A DNA stretch of 64,000 nucleotides from Adiantum capillus-veneris (lineage: Eukaryota; Streptophyta; Polypodiopsida; Polypodiales; Pteridaceae): assembly GCA_014529385.2 (NCBI GenBank), contig CM043963.1, positions 71,502,412-71,566,411 of the forward strand. Reading direction: 5' to 3'. The translations under genes and the position numbers were made by a program. Below are positions 11,511 through 23,179 of the stretch, piece after piece. Below the pieces are notes generated by a model. The model ran no database searches, was not told the origin of the DNA, and worked only from the letters and a program-made list of their open reading frames with translations. The first letter of the stretch is position 1. The number at the start of each line of letters is the position of its first letter.

Positions 11511-11839
11511 ACACTTGGCGCATTCAAGGCCATAATTCTTATACTTAAGCAAATACTTATGTTGGAACACATGAGAAAACTCATAGAATAGAATATCAGA
11601 GACAATCAAATATCTCAAAATTGAACTTCAAAGTGAGCAAGAAGACACACAGAGAATTCATATAGAGTAAGAAGTAGAGTAATGGACATTGCAAAAATAG
11701 AGTTTTGATTTCATTAATGGACTTACATCCTCCTCCTCCTGACTACATTCCAAAAGCCCACTTGATTGCCCAAAAACTGGACATGTATAGTTTTAAACTA
11801 CTCAACCTAAAAGTAGTTACAATTACTTGGTTCTTGGTA

Positions 11840-11955
11840 TGACAACTATCCAACACAGTAAGATCTGACTAAGTATTATCTAACTTAACAATATCCGACT
11901 CAAAAATATTTGACTTAGCAATATCCAATTTAGCAATATCTGATTAAGTATAAGC
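11840..11955 (+). repeat. Short degenerate tandem repeat
   Basis: The unit resembles CTTAGCAATATCCGACT (17-22 bp) and occurs about five times with substitutions (ATCTGACTAAGTATT, TTAACAATATCCGACT, TTAGCAATATCCAATT, TTAGCAATATCTGATT). It is AT-rich and non-coding. Confidence 0.6.
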
Positions 11956-11977
11956 TTTAAAAACTTCACGCTCAACA

Positions 11978-12213
11978 CTTGGCATGCCCTGGTGGTGGAT
12001 TTCAAAGAAATCCGGCCTAGAATTACATATCCCTTGATCGACACACTAGATAGGATAGAGAGTGCAAAGCAAAGTGCCTGGAGCTTAATCCAAGGTTCAC
12101 AAATACACCTCCTAAAGACCTTACATATACAATCCTATATCATTGTGCTCCTCCTCACACCCAAATGTGAAAATACATGTGCTTCACTTTTTGATAACAT
12201 TCTAAGGCAGTAA
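11978..12213 (+). other. Short frame, no function recognised
   Basis: A frame of 73 aa (11992-12213) with no known domain. It lies 120 bp upstream of the acidic ORF at 12335. It may be eroded retroelement sequence. Confidence 0.2.
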
Positions 12214-12334
12214 ACCTCTGAAATAAAGACACATCCAAATCAATTCTATAACATAAAGTAATGGAACCAAGATTCAATGAGAAATCACCTACTCAGGGGA
12301 TTCAAGTGATGATGACAATGAAAAATGTATTGGC

Positions 12335-12736
12335 ATGGAGGATGTAATCCACCAAGTGGGGACACCAAAGATGGAGGAGAAGGAGGTGCAAAAGGAGGTT
12401 GGCCAAAAGAGCCTAGAAGAGCCCCTAGATACTCCTAACCTACCACTAGAGTATACTCATGGAGTGGAAGAAGAAGATGCGTTGCTCAAACTTATGTCAT
12501 TTGCATATGGAAAATGTTGCTATCCTATTTGTGTGGAGAAGCATGCCATACATAACAATGATGTTGTTCATGTTCTTCAAAGCCCACTTGAAGAGGTGGA
12601 TGGTGAGATGAATGAAGAAGAGGATGTGACTGAGTTGTTTTTACGTGATGTGTGCAGAGTTAAGGAAAAAGAATCAAATAAGGAGGAATTTCCTAAAATC
12701 AAATTTACCGAGGAGGAATTTTTGAAAAACATATAG
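12335..12736 (+). CDS. Acidic retroelement-like ORF, 133 aa
   Basis: A continuous frame rich in Glu/Asp and Lys (MEDVIHQVGTPKMEEKEV; later EEVDGEMNEEEDVTELF). It lies just upstream of a MITE and about 1 kb upstream of a Gypsy integrase fragment on the same strand, so a gag-pol linker of a Gypsy element is the likeliest identity. No protease motif is visible. This is inference from position and composition only. Confidence 0.35.
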   Translation: MEDVIHQVGTPKMEEKEVQKEVGQKSLEEPLDTPNLPLEYTHGVEEEDALLKLMSFAYGKCCYPICVEKHAIHNNDVVHVLQSPLEEVDGEMNEEEDVTELFLRDVCRVKEKESNKEEFPKIKFTEEEFLKNI

Positions 12737-12790
12737 GTTCAAGAAGAGTCTCTACTAGAAAAAAATGTACATGAGGAATTGCAACCATTA

Positions 12791-13239
12791 GGAAAATTTT
12801 GAACTCATTTTTGGGCCTTTTAAGAGTGCCACATCATCAAAGTTGTACAAAAGAAAGCAACCCGGTAGACCCCTCTAAATATTGCTTAGAACCCCATGAT
12901 ATGACCTATCATGGGAAAGTTCTTGAAAAATGGATTCTAAAGAGCCAAGGTCCGAAAAGTTTGGATGACTTCTATGAAAGTTATGCCTTTTTTTTTCAAT
13001 CAGCAGGTTTTGTTACCGTTACGATAATCTAAAATCACCTTTTTCTAGATCTACACGAAGGCAATGTCCGATACATGCATGCTATATATCAATAGATAGC
13101 ATTTGAAGAGTAGATTCTAAATATCCAACCTCCGACAAGTTTGGATCTTATTTGCAAAAAATTTACCGATCCCCACTTTTTGAAAGCTATGCCACATCAA
13201 CAATTCTTACAAGGCCCATTTTTGAGTCCAAACTTTTTC
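12791..13239 (+). mobile_element. 449-bp MITE, copy 1 (TA-flanked, TIRs)
   Basis: The ends are imperfect inverted repeats: GGAAAATTTTGAACTC at the left and, inverted, GAAAAAGTTTGGACTC at the right, with a second matching block GGGCCTT(T/G)TAAGA just inside. TA flanks both sides (12789-12790, 13240-13241), as for Tc1/Mariner or Stowaway targets. A copy of the same length lies in opposite orientation at 60543-60991. The frame 12799-13032 inside it is not a gene: it only reflects conservation between the copies. Confidence 0.75.
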
Positions 13240-13726
13240 TAATGCAAAAGGTGTTAAGGAACATCAGAAGAGTTTACAAATGTTGATTTTGATGATTGGC
13301 AAATTCAAGCAAAAAATCAAACAATTGTGTCACATATTGCGGATGATCAGGAGAATCAAAATTTTGGTTTTGAATGCTTTAAAGGACACATTTTAATGTC
13401 ACAAGTGGATATCAAGCAAGGATATGTATCATTTGTAGAGAATTTGAACAAGTAGATTGATTATTCTTCCAATCTAAACTGGGATAAATAAGATAAAGGT
13501 CTCATAGATCAAATTGAGCATGAGCGATGTCAAGAGCAATCCTTTGAGGAGTATCAAACATGTTTAAAAGGATTGTGGAGTAGGCAATGATGTTTAAAAT
13601 CAAACCCTGACAATTCAAGTATCTAACAGAAGAATTTACATTAAGACAGATAACATCAGAAGCTGGAGGAAGGTACTAATTATTTAAAGCTTGAAGTTCC
13701 CCATCATTGCATGAGCACTTTATCGA
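13240..13726 (+). other. Eroded sequence upstream of Gypsy integrase
   Basis: Reading frames are short and interrupted. Position suggests the end of a Gypsy reverse transcriptase/RNase H region, but no diagnostic motif survives. Confidence 0.3.
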
Positions 13727-14101
13727 TTGGGCATTAACAGTGCACTTCGAAGATGTGTGCCAATGAAGGTAAGAATGCAATTTATAACAGAGGCCCACAA
13801 TGGAGATGCACGAGGCCATTTCTCAATTGCCATCACGTATAAGAAGATTCTTCAGGCAATATTGTGGTGGCAAACAATGATGCCTGATGTCAGAACTTTA
13901 TGCAAAAATTGTGACATTTTCCAGAGAATGAGAAGGCCTACAACAACAGACATGACACCTCTAACACTAGTACAACCACTGAGAGTATTCATGAAATGGG
14001 GATTGGACTTCATGGGTCCATTAAAAAAGGTGACTCCTAGAAAGAACCGATATATCGTCAAAGCAAATTTCAAGCTTAAGTTTAATGGATGTGCATTTTG
14101 A
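13727..14101 (+). pseudogene. Gypsy integrase fragment (zinc-binding domain and core start)
   Basis: The translation contains EAHNGDARGHFSIAITYKKI, ILWWQTMMPDVRTLCKNCDI and FMKWGLDFMGPLKKV, matching the HHCC zinc-binding domain and the start of the catalytic core of Ty3/Gypsy integrases (H...GGH...YWW...C..C...W..D..GP). The usual last zinc Cys appears as Phe (CDIF), and the core is lost soon after WGLDFMGP. A following frame at 14085-14276 (63 aa) does not match an integrase core. Confidence 0.8.
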
Positions 14102-14449
14102 AATTGATGTGGGACAAGTTGTCGTCAATCCAAACATACTTTTGTTGGAAGATGCGTGTTGTCAAGCTAATGAGATAGTAGTGGTGGCTTCTTGCAGGAT
14201 GGTCTCAGATGTGGATGGTGGATTATCAAAATTTGGATTTCCATATGTTGCAGATTTTGGAATTGCTAGTTTTTGAAAAAATAATGTGTTACAAAGTGCA
14301 TAAGACTAAGGGTTTATTGTTTGCGGATCAGATGACGACTTAACATGTTCAAGGAATCTTTTTGGATCATAAGCATCTTATTTACCTTGTTTTTGTGGAT
14401 GTGCAAAATGTTCGGGTGGAATTGACAGTTAGATTAGGTGGAATGTGTC

Positions 14450-14700
14450 TTTTATAAGAGGATAATCTAATTTTAAAAATATGGAGTTGGAATTTTTTTG
14501 ATGTAGTGACAGAAAGGCAACAATACATCAGATCGGTCAATAGTGAAAAGTCGATCAGTTGCAACATGTATGCTAGAATTTGCGAGGATAATCTAGATTT
14601 AAAATTTTGTGGAATGGAAAAAAGGCAGTAATATATCAAATCAGTTGATAGTGAAATGTCAGTGAGCTATGCTCAAATTTGCAGAGCAGTATCTTGTAGA
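14450..14700 (+). repeat. Two-copy imperfect tandem repeat, period about 120 bp
   Basis: GAGGATAATCTAxxTTTAAAA, then GGCAxxAATAxATCAxATC, then AATAGTGAAAxGTC and AATTTGC recur in order in about 14457-14583 and 14583-14690. No gene is seen in 14280-14840. Confidence 0.65.
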
Positions 14701-14842
14701 TGGAAAGTTAGTGAATATTCAAAATTTCAAAGAGGATGTTTGTGTGCAATTTTTCACCAAGTTGGAATTGTTTCCTATACTTTATCTTTAAATGCATTCT
14801 CATATGCATCCCTCAATTTCTCACATGATTTTTCTAATTTAC

Positions 14843-15196
14843 TTACCTTCTTCCTACTTCCACTTGACTTTCATCTCTCCCCTTTGTGATCATATAGCCA
14901 CTCATATGCATTCTCCAAGCTCTCTCCAAGTCATCATCAACATCATCTAACTCCTCTAAGGCTCTTTTCATCTTGTTATAGGATGTTTCTTTATGAAATT
15001 TGTGGCTAACATTATGAAATTTTGTGCACAAATCCACCATGCACCACTTCCTATAGGCATCTCCCTTTGAGCACTCATCAATTATGCACAGACAATCATG
15101 CACCTCATGCTTCGTACTCATGAAAACTTCACATTTCGTTTTACCCCCCATGAGGCTCACTTCAATTAAAACATGACAACCATGTTCAACCCTCAA
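14843..15196 (-). CDS. Unrecognised protein, 117 aa
   Basis: A continuous minus-strand frame containing CEVFMSTKHEVHDCLCIID, WCMVDLCTKFHNVSHKFH, and an acidic EELDDVDDDLERAW segment. It has several Cys and His residues but no spacing I can assign to a known zinc fold. No neighbour gives a function. It could be a decayed transposon or host gene exon. Confidence 0.3.
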   Translation of the reverse strand: MRVEHGCHVLIEVSLMGGKTKCEVFMSTKHEVHDCLCIIDECSKGDAYRKWCMVDLCTKFHNVSHKFHKETSYNKMKRALEELDDVDDDLERAWRMHMSGYMITKGRDESQVEVGRR

Positions 15197-16118
15197 GACT
15201 AGTACACCACACCAATCCGAGACCCATTAAACTCACAAAATGGAGAGCCACGGATGTTGTACTAGGATCCAAAATGTTCACCCAATTGGCTGCTTATATT
15301 GATTGGGATATTTTATCTTAGTTCTATATTTGTATGTTTAAAAAAGTTTAGTAAAAGATATCATTCTTGAGTTTGTTTTCTACGAGATGTTGAATTATCA
15401 ACATCAATCTTTTGTCATTATTGACTCTCCATGGTTACAAAGATCTTCCCCTATTACTCTGCTCCGCTCCTAATCAACCATGATGGCTGAAACCTAGCAT
15501 CTCTGCTGCTCTTGAACTCTCTGCTCCTTGGTCTAACAGTTGCTCCTCAGGGATAAGTTCTTCTTCAACATCATTTGCACCTTGTTCTTAATTAAATGGA
15601 TCAATGTTGCCCGCATGGGCTTGGGCCATTCATAAGATAAAGTGAAAGTACACTCTCGTTGAGCTATGTCCATTATTTGATGAGCTTGGGGAGCATTATA
15701 ACACTCATTTGAGTACTATTTTTCATGATATTGTGAGTGCACATCATGAAGATTATTTAAACACTCATATCCATCCTTGGGCTAGTGGAGCTATGTAGAC
15801 TAAATAACTCTTTGACTTACTTTGATGATTGTAAATTAGCTACCGCGATGAGATAGGATAGTAGGATTTCTTGAGCCACCCATGAGAATTATGGTATACC
15901 TTGTAGTAGATCCTTGTGATGGGATTTATAGGCACATGATTGATATTGCATGTTTGTGATGATTGGATTGCCATATTCTCCATGACATGGACAAGATCCT
16001 ATAGTGAGACAACCACACATAGTCCATAGATGCAGTCTAGACAGACATCTCCTATTGGGTCACCTCCCTAATGTCCACCAAAGAGACATATTTTTCCATA
16101 GAGCACTATAGATTCATT
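15197..16118. other. No gene seen; left flank of element A
   Basis: No recognisable domain. Its right end, ...GATTCATT, is the presumed original target of element A. It should be contiguous with 51025 onward if A is excised in thought. Confidence 0.45.
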
Positions 16119-16348
16119 TGTTGGAATTAGGGTTGCATAGAAACACACACAACTTGGAGAAGATGAAGGAAGCTCAAGGCACACAATAGAGAGTGTATTA
16201 CTTAGTGTGCAATGAAAAGATAAGATAGCCCTAGAGTGATGGGCGTATATACAATGCACGGAGGAAAAAACCTCCTAGTGAGGGAAAAAAATGCCGCAAT
16301 GGTACTAAGTGTGTTCACACACATGACTACCATATGTATATGGTAACA
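16119..16348 (-). repeat. 3' LTR of element A
   Basis: 230 bp with TG...CA ends on both strands (TGTTGG... and, inverted, TGTTACCATATAC). A short purine-rich tract (GGGGGATT on the minus strand, 16349-16356) lies just outside it, as expected for the polypurine tract of a minus-strand element. Confidence 0.8.
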
Positions 16349-16479
16349 AATCCCCCATGGGAGTGATGCCGTGTACGAGATCTAGCACATAAAGTATAGG
16401 GAAGTGCCACGCCTTGTGAGGACATGATCAATCCACAACGGGGAGTAGGCCCTTTGTGGACATGATCAGTCCACAAAGG

Positions 16480-18540
16480 GGAGTAGGCCCAAAGATTTGC
16501 AAAAAGCTTCAAACTTCTCATTCTCATTCTCATCTTCTCATCTTCGAACTTCTTGCTCAACCATGATATGCATGGACTATTGAGCATGAAACAAAAACCA
16601 CTCACACTCACGTATCAAAACAACCAGGTCAATTTGAGTCCGAAAAAGCATGTAAATCTAGAGGCAATGATTCCCCCTTAAGATAAAACAAGCCAAGATG
16701 TAAAGTGCCACTCAAGTAGTGAAAAATCCTTTTGATAACCTGCCAATGCTTAGACCTTGGGCTATGCATAAATTTGCTGACCTATGAGACTGCAAACTGA
16801 ATATCTGGCCTCATGTTGCATACATAAATAAGGTAGTCAACAACAGTTTGGTAAAGAGTGACATTGGCAGGATCACCAGCATCATGAAGACACAATTTGA
16901 AGCCTGTTTCCATGGGAGTTTCAATAGGCTTGCAATCCTCAAGTACAAACCTATATAACAATGTCTGTATGTAACTTGTTTGCCACAAGGCAATACCACC
17001 ATCACACTGCTTAAAGTGTATGCATGAGTAATGATGCAACATCCCCAAATCTTTCATCTTGAAAGTTGCATTCAAATCAGTCTTAAATCCATCAATATGT
17101 GCCTCATTTGGACCAGTGGTCAACAAATCATCCACATAGAGAACAACAATGAGAAGTACATCACCCTCATGCTTTACATACAATGTGCTTTGTGTTGGAC
17201 AGTTATTACGAAATCCTTGTTTGACCAAATGAGTGTAAGCCTTCTCATACCAAGCACGAGAAGATTGCTTCAATCCATACAAAGCTTTCTTACATTTGCA
17301 CACGTTATCCTTTCTTGACAAAACGGCGAGGTTGCATTACATAAACTTCCTCAAATATGTCACCATTCAATTAAGCAGTAACAATGTCGAACTGATGTAC
17401 ATCCCAACCAAAATGAGCTACCAATGCACATAAAAAATGGACAATAGTCATACAACAAGCGGGAGCAAAAGTCTCTTCATAATCTATGCCCTTTTGTTGT
17501 GCATAACCCTTTGCAACAAGTCGAGCCTTATAGCGATCAATCTCAACATCCGGCTTGCATTTCAACTTGTAAACCCACTTTGTACCAATGGCCTTTTTGC
17601 TGGGAGGCAAATCACAAAAAGTCCATGTGCCAGTTTCTATAAGTGCATTATATTCAGATTGCATGGCAGCCATCCAATTTTTCAAATTTTGTGCTTCATC
17701 AAAAGATAGAGGTTCCTCAACATCACATAAATAAACTAGACACAGCCAAATCATAAAAATCTGATGCATAAGATGCATGGCAAGGACTTGAACGAGTACA
17801 ACTAGACAAAGGTGCATCCAATTTATTGTCACACAAAGTATGCACCAGCCATTTTGGCATACCTCTAGCCTACTCATTCTCAGTCCTTTTGTCATCAAGT
17901 ATATCATGTACATCTGCATCAGTAATAGGGTGATTTGTAACATTTTTAGAAACCCCCATAGGTTGTACATTTGCCTCATTTGAATTTACAATCGAACTTC
18001 CACCACTGAAAAGAGGCAACAAAGTTTTATAAATGTCTTGTGAGCTTACATTAGTGTCTTTAGTACATGACAACAAGGGCTGAACAGAATCTTCCACAAA
18101 CACAATATTCTGTGAAACCAAGATACGCTTTGTTTGCGGATGATACAAGTTGTAACCTTTACTTTCAGCACTATAATCAACAAAAATGCATTTGACAGCC
18201 TTATTATCCAATTTTTTGTGCTGCATTTGTGGTGCCAAAGCATAAGCCAGACAACCAAAAAAATGCATGTGCTCAATAGAAGGCTTTCTATCATGCCATG
18301 CTTCATAAGGATTCATAGATTTCAAAGCTTTTGTAGGACACCTACTAAGTACATAAGTGGCACACATGATGTCCTCAAGCCAAAACAAATGCAAAAAAGC
18401 TTTTTGACCATACATTGTGCCATTTCCGTGAGAGACTTGTTTTTCCTCTCGACAACTCCATTTTGTTGAGGTGTATACGGAATTGTACCTTGGTGTTTTA
18501 TCCCACAACTAGCCAGAAATGCATTAAATTCATGAGACAT
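16480..18540 (-). pseudogene. Element A pol, 3' half: integrase end, reverse transcriptase, RNase H start
   Basis: Read right to left it gives MSHEFNAFLASCGIKHQ and PYTPQQNGVVERKN (end of the integrase core), AYVLSRCPTKAL..PYEAW (integrase tail), WMAAMQSEYNALIETGTW, GTKWVYKLKCKPD, VHQFDI (RT start), LYGLKQSSRAWY, the catalytic LYVDDLL (about 17120-17140), TYIQTLLYRF, NMRPDIQFAVS and GFCFMLNSPCISWLSKK (RNase H start). Stops and frameshifts occur between most of these blocks (about 17325-17370, 17870, 18490-18540, 16600-16780). The DSQSAI half of RNase H is absent; sequence after SWLSKK at about 16545 does not match. The right edge at 18540 abuts an unrelated plus-strand Copia copy. Confidence 0.88.
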
Positions 18541-20613
18541 AGTCTAATTCTCTCATTAGACAACGTGTCTTGGATAGTAGATTCTGGGGCTTCATTCCAT
18601 GCAACACCACACAAGTCGCATTTCCAAGATTACACCAAAGGTAATTTTGGCTATGTATACTTAGGAGATGATGAAGCTTATGAAATTTTCGGTGAAGGTA
18701 CAGTTTGTGTCAAAACTGCTAACAGAAATGAATGTAATCTTAAAGATGTTAGGCATGTTCCTTCTCTTCACAAGAATTTGATCTCTACAAGACAATTGGA
18801 CGGTGAAGGTCACAACATTGCATTCGAAAACAAACATTGGAAGATCTCAAGGGGGTTTTTGGTGGTTTCTAAAGGAGAAAAGGTTGGTACATTTTACTTG
18901 TGCAATGTTAGCACGAAATCTTCAACTTGTGCAACGGCTATAGAAGTTGATAGTGTGGTGTGGTACTATCGACTTGGGCATATGAGTGCCAAAGGAATAC
19001 AAATCCTTCAATCAAAGAAGCTTCTACCAGGTTTGAAAGAAGTGGACTTAGAGTTTATGAAGATTGTGTTTATGGTAAATAAGAGAGGTAAAATTTCAAA
19101 AAGCAAAAAATGAAAAAAAAAAAACTTGAATTGGATCATTCTGATGTTTGGGGTTCTACAAGTACACCATCACTTGGTGAATCATTGTATTATATAACGT
19201 TCATAGATGATGCGACTAGAAAAACATGGATTTAACGGTAATGAAGAATAAGTCTAACGTGTTTTCCATATTTCAAAGGTGGAAAGCATTTGTGGAGAAT
19301 GTGGGAAGAAAAGGTACATGTCCAGGCTTGTGGTAAAAGGGTTTTCTCAAAAGAAAGGTATTGACCAATGAAATATTTTCTCCTATTGTAAAAATGAACT
19401 CAATTAAGTAGCCTTGTGACTGCTCATGAGTTAAATCTCCAGTAAATGGATGTAAATACGGCATTCCCTCACGGTGACTTAGAGGAGGAAATTTACATGC
19501 TGCAACCAAAGGGGCATGAAGTAAAGGGTAAGGAGAAAATGGTTTGCAAATTAAAGAAGAGCTTGTATGGTTTAAAGCAAGCATCAAGACAGTGGTACTT
19601 GAAGTTTGATCGATGGATGTTGGATCATGGATTCAGAATCATTGCGTCTACACAAAGAATTTAAGAGATGGGAAGTTCATCATCCTAATGTTGTATGTTG
19701 ATGACATGTTGATTGCAAGTGCTAACATGTAAGACATAAAATACCCAAAAGAGGAGCTGTCTAAATATTTTTCAATGAAAGATTTAGGTGCTGCAAAGAG
19801 GATACTTGGTATGAAGATATCAAGAGACGGGACGAAGAAGAAAATAAATCTATCTCAAGAGGATTACATCAAGAAGGTACTAGAAAGCTTTGCAATGCAA
19901 AATGCAAAAACGGTTTTTACACCTTTGGTTGGTCACTTTTAAACTAACCAAGGATATGTGTCCAAAGACACAAGAGGAGATAGACTATATGTCTAAAGTT
20001 CCATATGCTATAGCGGTAGGTTCTCTTATGTATGCTATGGTTTGGACAAGGCCAGACATTATACATGCAGTGGGAGTTGTAAGTAGGTTCATGGACAGCC
20101 CAGGTAAAGAGTACTAGCAAGCTGTGAAGTGGATACTTAGGTATCTGAAAAGGACAACAAAAAATGCTTTGTATTTTGGAGGAACTGATATTTTTCTTCA
20201 AGGGTATGGTTGATGCAGATATGGCTGGTGACAAAGATACTCAAAGGAGAACTATTGGCTATGTCTTCATGGTTTGAGGCACAACAATAAGCTGGGCTTC
20301 AAAGCTACAGAAAGTGGTCTCACTTTCTACCATGGAAGCAGAGTATATAGCAATGATAGAGGCAAGCAAAAAAATTTTGTGGCTTCATAGATTCTTAGAA
20401 GAGCTTGGATTCAAACAAGACAGTTGTGTCTTATACAATGATAGCCAAAGCGCTATCCATCTTGCAAAGAACTCGGCCTTTCATTCAAAGACAGAGCACA
20501 TTGAGGTAAAATATCACTTCATACGCACATTTTTGGAAGAGGGACAATTAAAGATAGGAAATGTGCATACAAGTGAAAATCCTGCATACATGTTTACAAA
20601 GGTGGTCAACTAG
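18541..20613 (+). pseudogene. Copia copy Ba: protease to RNase H, internally deleted
   Basis: Starts abruptly inside the gag-protease region (WIVDSGASFHAT, the retropepsin active site region) and continues with the GAG-pre-integrase motif YRLGHMSAKGIQILQ, integrase start SLYYITFIDDATRKTW, then jumps from WKAFVEN straight to RT (SRLVVKGFSQKKGI). RT follows with [30 protein letters not shown] and catalytic LYVDDMLIAS (about 19693-19722), then RNase H with VSLSTMEAEYIAMIEA, NDSQSAIHLAKN and KTEHIEVKYHFI. Most of integrase is deleted and several stops are present. The gag and 5' LTR are missing at the 18540/18541 junction. It is the same family as Bb at 40471-44522, which keeps different parts. 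Confidence 0.9.
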
Positions 20614-20718
20614 GAGAAGTTCAGCTTTTGCTCATCTTCAATCAGCATTCAAGGATAAGAAGCTAGGATGGAAAGTAATCACAGGTTTGGTGTGGAGATC
20701 AGTCTCCAAGTGAAAGCA

Positions 20719-21289
20719 TGTTAAGTATGGAGCTTGATTTAACCCTTGTAATTTTTTGTATTAAAAATGCTCATTTGTTTTGAGGGGTTCACTATGTGTA
20801 AAACTACCATATCACGTGCGTTCAAGACATGTTTGTAAAACCCCTTATCTCTGAATTTTGTTAGGAATATAATGTACCCTTTAATTTTAAAATCTGTAAA
20901 TTTTTTTCAAATTTGAAAAAAAAATACACTTATGTATATATATTTCTGTAAGTTTCAAGAACTTTAAATATCCTTCTGCCGAACTCACGTGATACGTTAC
21001 ATTTTTATTAGGTGACCTCCCCGGGACATTTGTAAAGCCCCCGTTATGAAGAGAAGTCATCGTGCATGAAAAAAAATCACTCGTTAAAAACCAAACTTTT
21101 AACGGTCGCCAAAATATTTCTTTTTGTCGGAATACTATGGCCGAACGACGATAAAAAAGTGGTCGAATCAGTTAGCCAGTAGCCAATGGCTGGTGGCCGA
21201 ATTCAAATCGGAGTTGTCTTCTCAAAGGCGGCCACACATGGGTGCATGGGAGAATTCAACTCGGACTACACACGGCTAGCTCTAATAAG
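20719..21289 (+). repeat. LTR of copy Ba, truncated at its right end, with a MITE inside
   Basis: Begins TGTTAAGTATGG after a purine-rich tract AAGTGAAAGCA (20709-20718). The part from about 21080 matches the LTRs of Bb (39803 and 44541 onward: GGCGGCCACACATGGGTGCATG). It stops near 21289, where element D sequence starts. A 248-bp MITE occupies 20779-21026. Confidence 0.7.
20779..21026 (+). mobile_element. MITE of about 240 bp, copy 1
   Basis: AT-rich non-coding unit with imperfect inverted ends (TGAGGGGTTCACTATG and, inverted, CCCGGGGAGGTCACC). CATTTGT flanks both sides (20772-20778 and 21027-21033). A second copy lies in opposite orientation at 52024-52259. Confidence 0.7.
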
Positions 21290-21940
21290 AGAGGACATCT
21301 CACCCTCTTGATTTGGAAAACCAACTTCTGATACCTCTTGGAAATCTTTCGTTGAACTGGATACACCATTTGGATATAGACCATCCACTTCATTGTCCTG
21401 CTCACCTATAGTATGCACTTCATTGAATACTCCATCTAAAAGTTCGCTAGAGATTCGAAAATCCTCCGCAATTATGGAGCTTTTGTTACTTTCATCAGTT
21501 GTAGATTCACTTGCATATTTTCTACTGGTAGAGTTCAACGACTCTTCACTGTCAGAGACCGACATTTCATTGGTGGTTAATCCCATGAGTCTCCTTTGAT
21601 CCTCAAAAAATTCCATAAGTAGGGGCAACTTTATTTGGTACCAACTCCTTTGTTTTGTTGTTGAGAGGCTGCAGTAGATCCTCCATGCGGCTCCACAAAG
21701 CCCTTGCTGAGCATAATTTGCCTTTTCTTCATCTGTGTGGATCTACGACGACTCCATCTCTAGCTCCACGAGCCATATCCACGATTGGATCCTTTGCCTG
21801 GGTGCTCCGCTAAACCACCTCTCAATCCTTGAGTATGCCATTTGCAACACCTTGGCCTTTAAAACTTTAGCATAATTGGAGTTATCCTTGGAATTTTCCT
21901 TCAAGGCTTATCTGGGAACTTTACAATGCTAAGAAACCCC
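21290..21940 (-). pseudogene. Element D gag-like N-terminus, second partial copy
   Basis: Minus-strand frame with FFEDQRRLMGLTTNEMSV and RKYASESTTDESNKSS, nearly identical to 25268-25600. It is intact from about 21628 to 21300 and then cut at the boundary with the Ba LTR near 21290. Confidence 0.55.
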
Positions 21941-21942
21941 GT

Positions 21943-21964
21943 TCCCTAGCAGGATCGCCAGAAG
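21943..21964 (-). other. PBS-like site of element D (left LTR)
   Basis: The minus strand reads TGGCGATCCTGCTAGGGAAC just after the LTR edge. It resembles the TGGCGCC..TGCCGGGGA class of plant Gypsy primer sites rather than the Met-tRNA site of the Copia elements here. The equivalent at 25773-25795 is TAGTGATCCCGCTGGGGAAT, more diverged. Confidence 0.45.
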
Positions 21965-21965
21965 A

Positions 21966-23150
21966 TGATGGTGCTCGGGCAAACACCACCCATACACAAT
22001 CCTCACTCTCTTTGCTGTAGCTCAAATTCACACACTCGCCGGCTCTTTGAGAAGAAACCTCTTCCAAAAGAAACACTCACTCTTGAGCGCACACATATTG
22101 GAGTCTCTCTCTCCCTCCCTCTCTCTGGACACGTGCAGCCAGTCCGGAGCCACAAGCTACCATGGACGACTCACATGGGATGTAAAGGAAAAGAAGATTG
22201 AACTCGAACAATCAAGAACCACGATGGATATTGGCTACATAAAAAAACCATGGGTACAAGTAATGATGGCGGTGGTAAGCATGCCTCGTAGCCCTTCCCC
22301 TTCTTTGTTTTTGAACTATCTCAATCCCATTAGGGCTCGTCTCTTCTGCTTCTTGACTTCGGTGAGGGGTTACCCTTCCAATATTGAGCTCCCACACTTC
22401 CTCTCATGAGCGAGCTGCCTCCCCTCTTTACCTCTTGGCTGCTTGACCACCCCTTGAGACAACGCCTCCTCCTTCTCCCTTGGACGCCCCTTTGATGTCT
22501 CCCCTTGTCTCTACCGCGAGTGCGCCTTTGAAGGCTCTCTATTGAGCTCATCTCTGATCTTCCTCGCTCTCTCTCAGTCTGCTGACCTTGGATTCCCCCC
22601 TTTCACCTGCAGCTCGTATCCCTCTCTTTGCCTGCCCCTCTCCCAAGCTTTCAACGCTCTCTCTCTCTCTCTCTCTCCTCTCTCTCACTCTCAATCTTAC
22701 AAACTGCTGCCTCTCGGTCCCGTCTACATGGCCCCTGTAGCGTCTCCCAATTGAGCTCCTCCTCTTAAACTGGTCTTGCTCTGAAAGGCGCTCACGATGA
22801 GCTTTCCCTCTCTCTCTGATTTTGGCCTCACAATGCAACATGGCAGCCCGTTTCCCTCCTGTAGCTCTGATCTCTTCCACCTCTCTTGGTGCCTCGCTCT
22901 TAATCATCACCCCTTGCAGGTCTTCACCTCGTGGAGCTCCGCTTATGTATTGCCTCCGACACCTCTCAAGCCCTTGGCGGCGCCCAGCTCCTGCAGCGTG
23001 CTCCCTTCTCGTTTGCTAGTTCCAAACCGAGTATGATTCTGCGTGGTGCTTCCCCCTTTTATAGGCTTCTGCAAGTGGGAGGCTCCCCGAATGGCCTCCA
23101 TGCTCAGCACGGCGCCGCCCTTCCTCTCTTACACCCACACACGCGCGTGC
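21966..23150 (-). repeat. Left LTR of element D
   Basis: Begins TGATGGTGCTCGGGCAAACACC and matches 25798-26790 over most of its length. It has about 200 bp extra at 22050-22280 and short (TC) runs near 22655. The outer end is approximate (23145-23200). The many short frames here are not genes. Confidence 0.6.
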
Positions 23151-23179
23151 AAGCCCGACTTTGTAAAAAAATATTTTTT

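Noticed and set aside
12799-13032. 77-aa ORF conserved at 60723-60983
   Set aside because: Conservation comes from the two MITE copies; both frames run through TIR-bounded non-coding DNA and one is shifted at its end.
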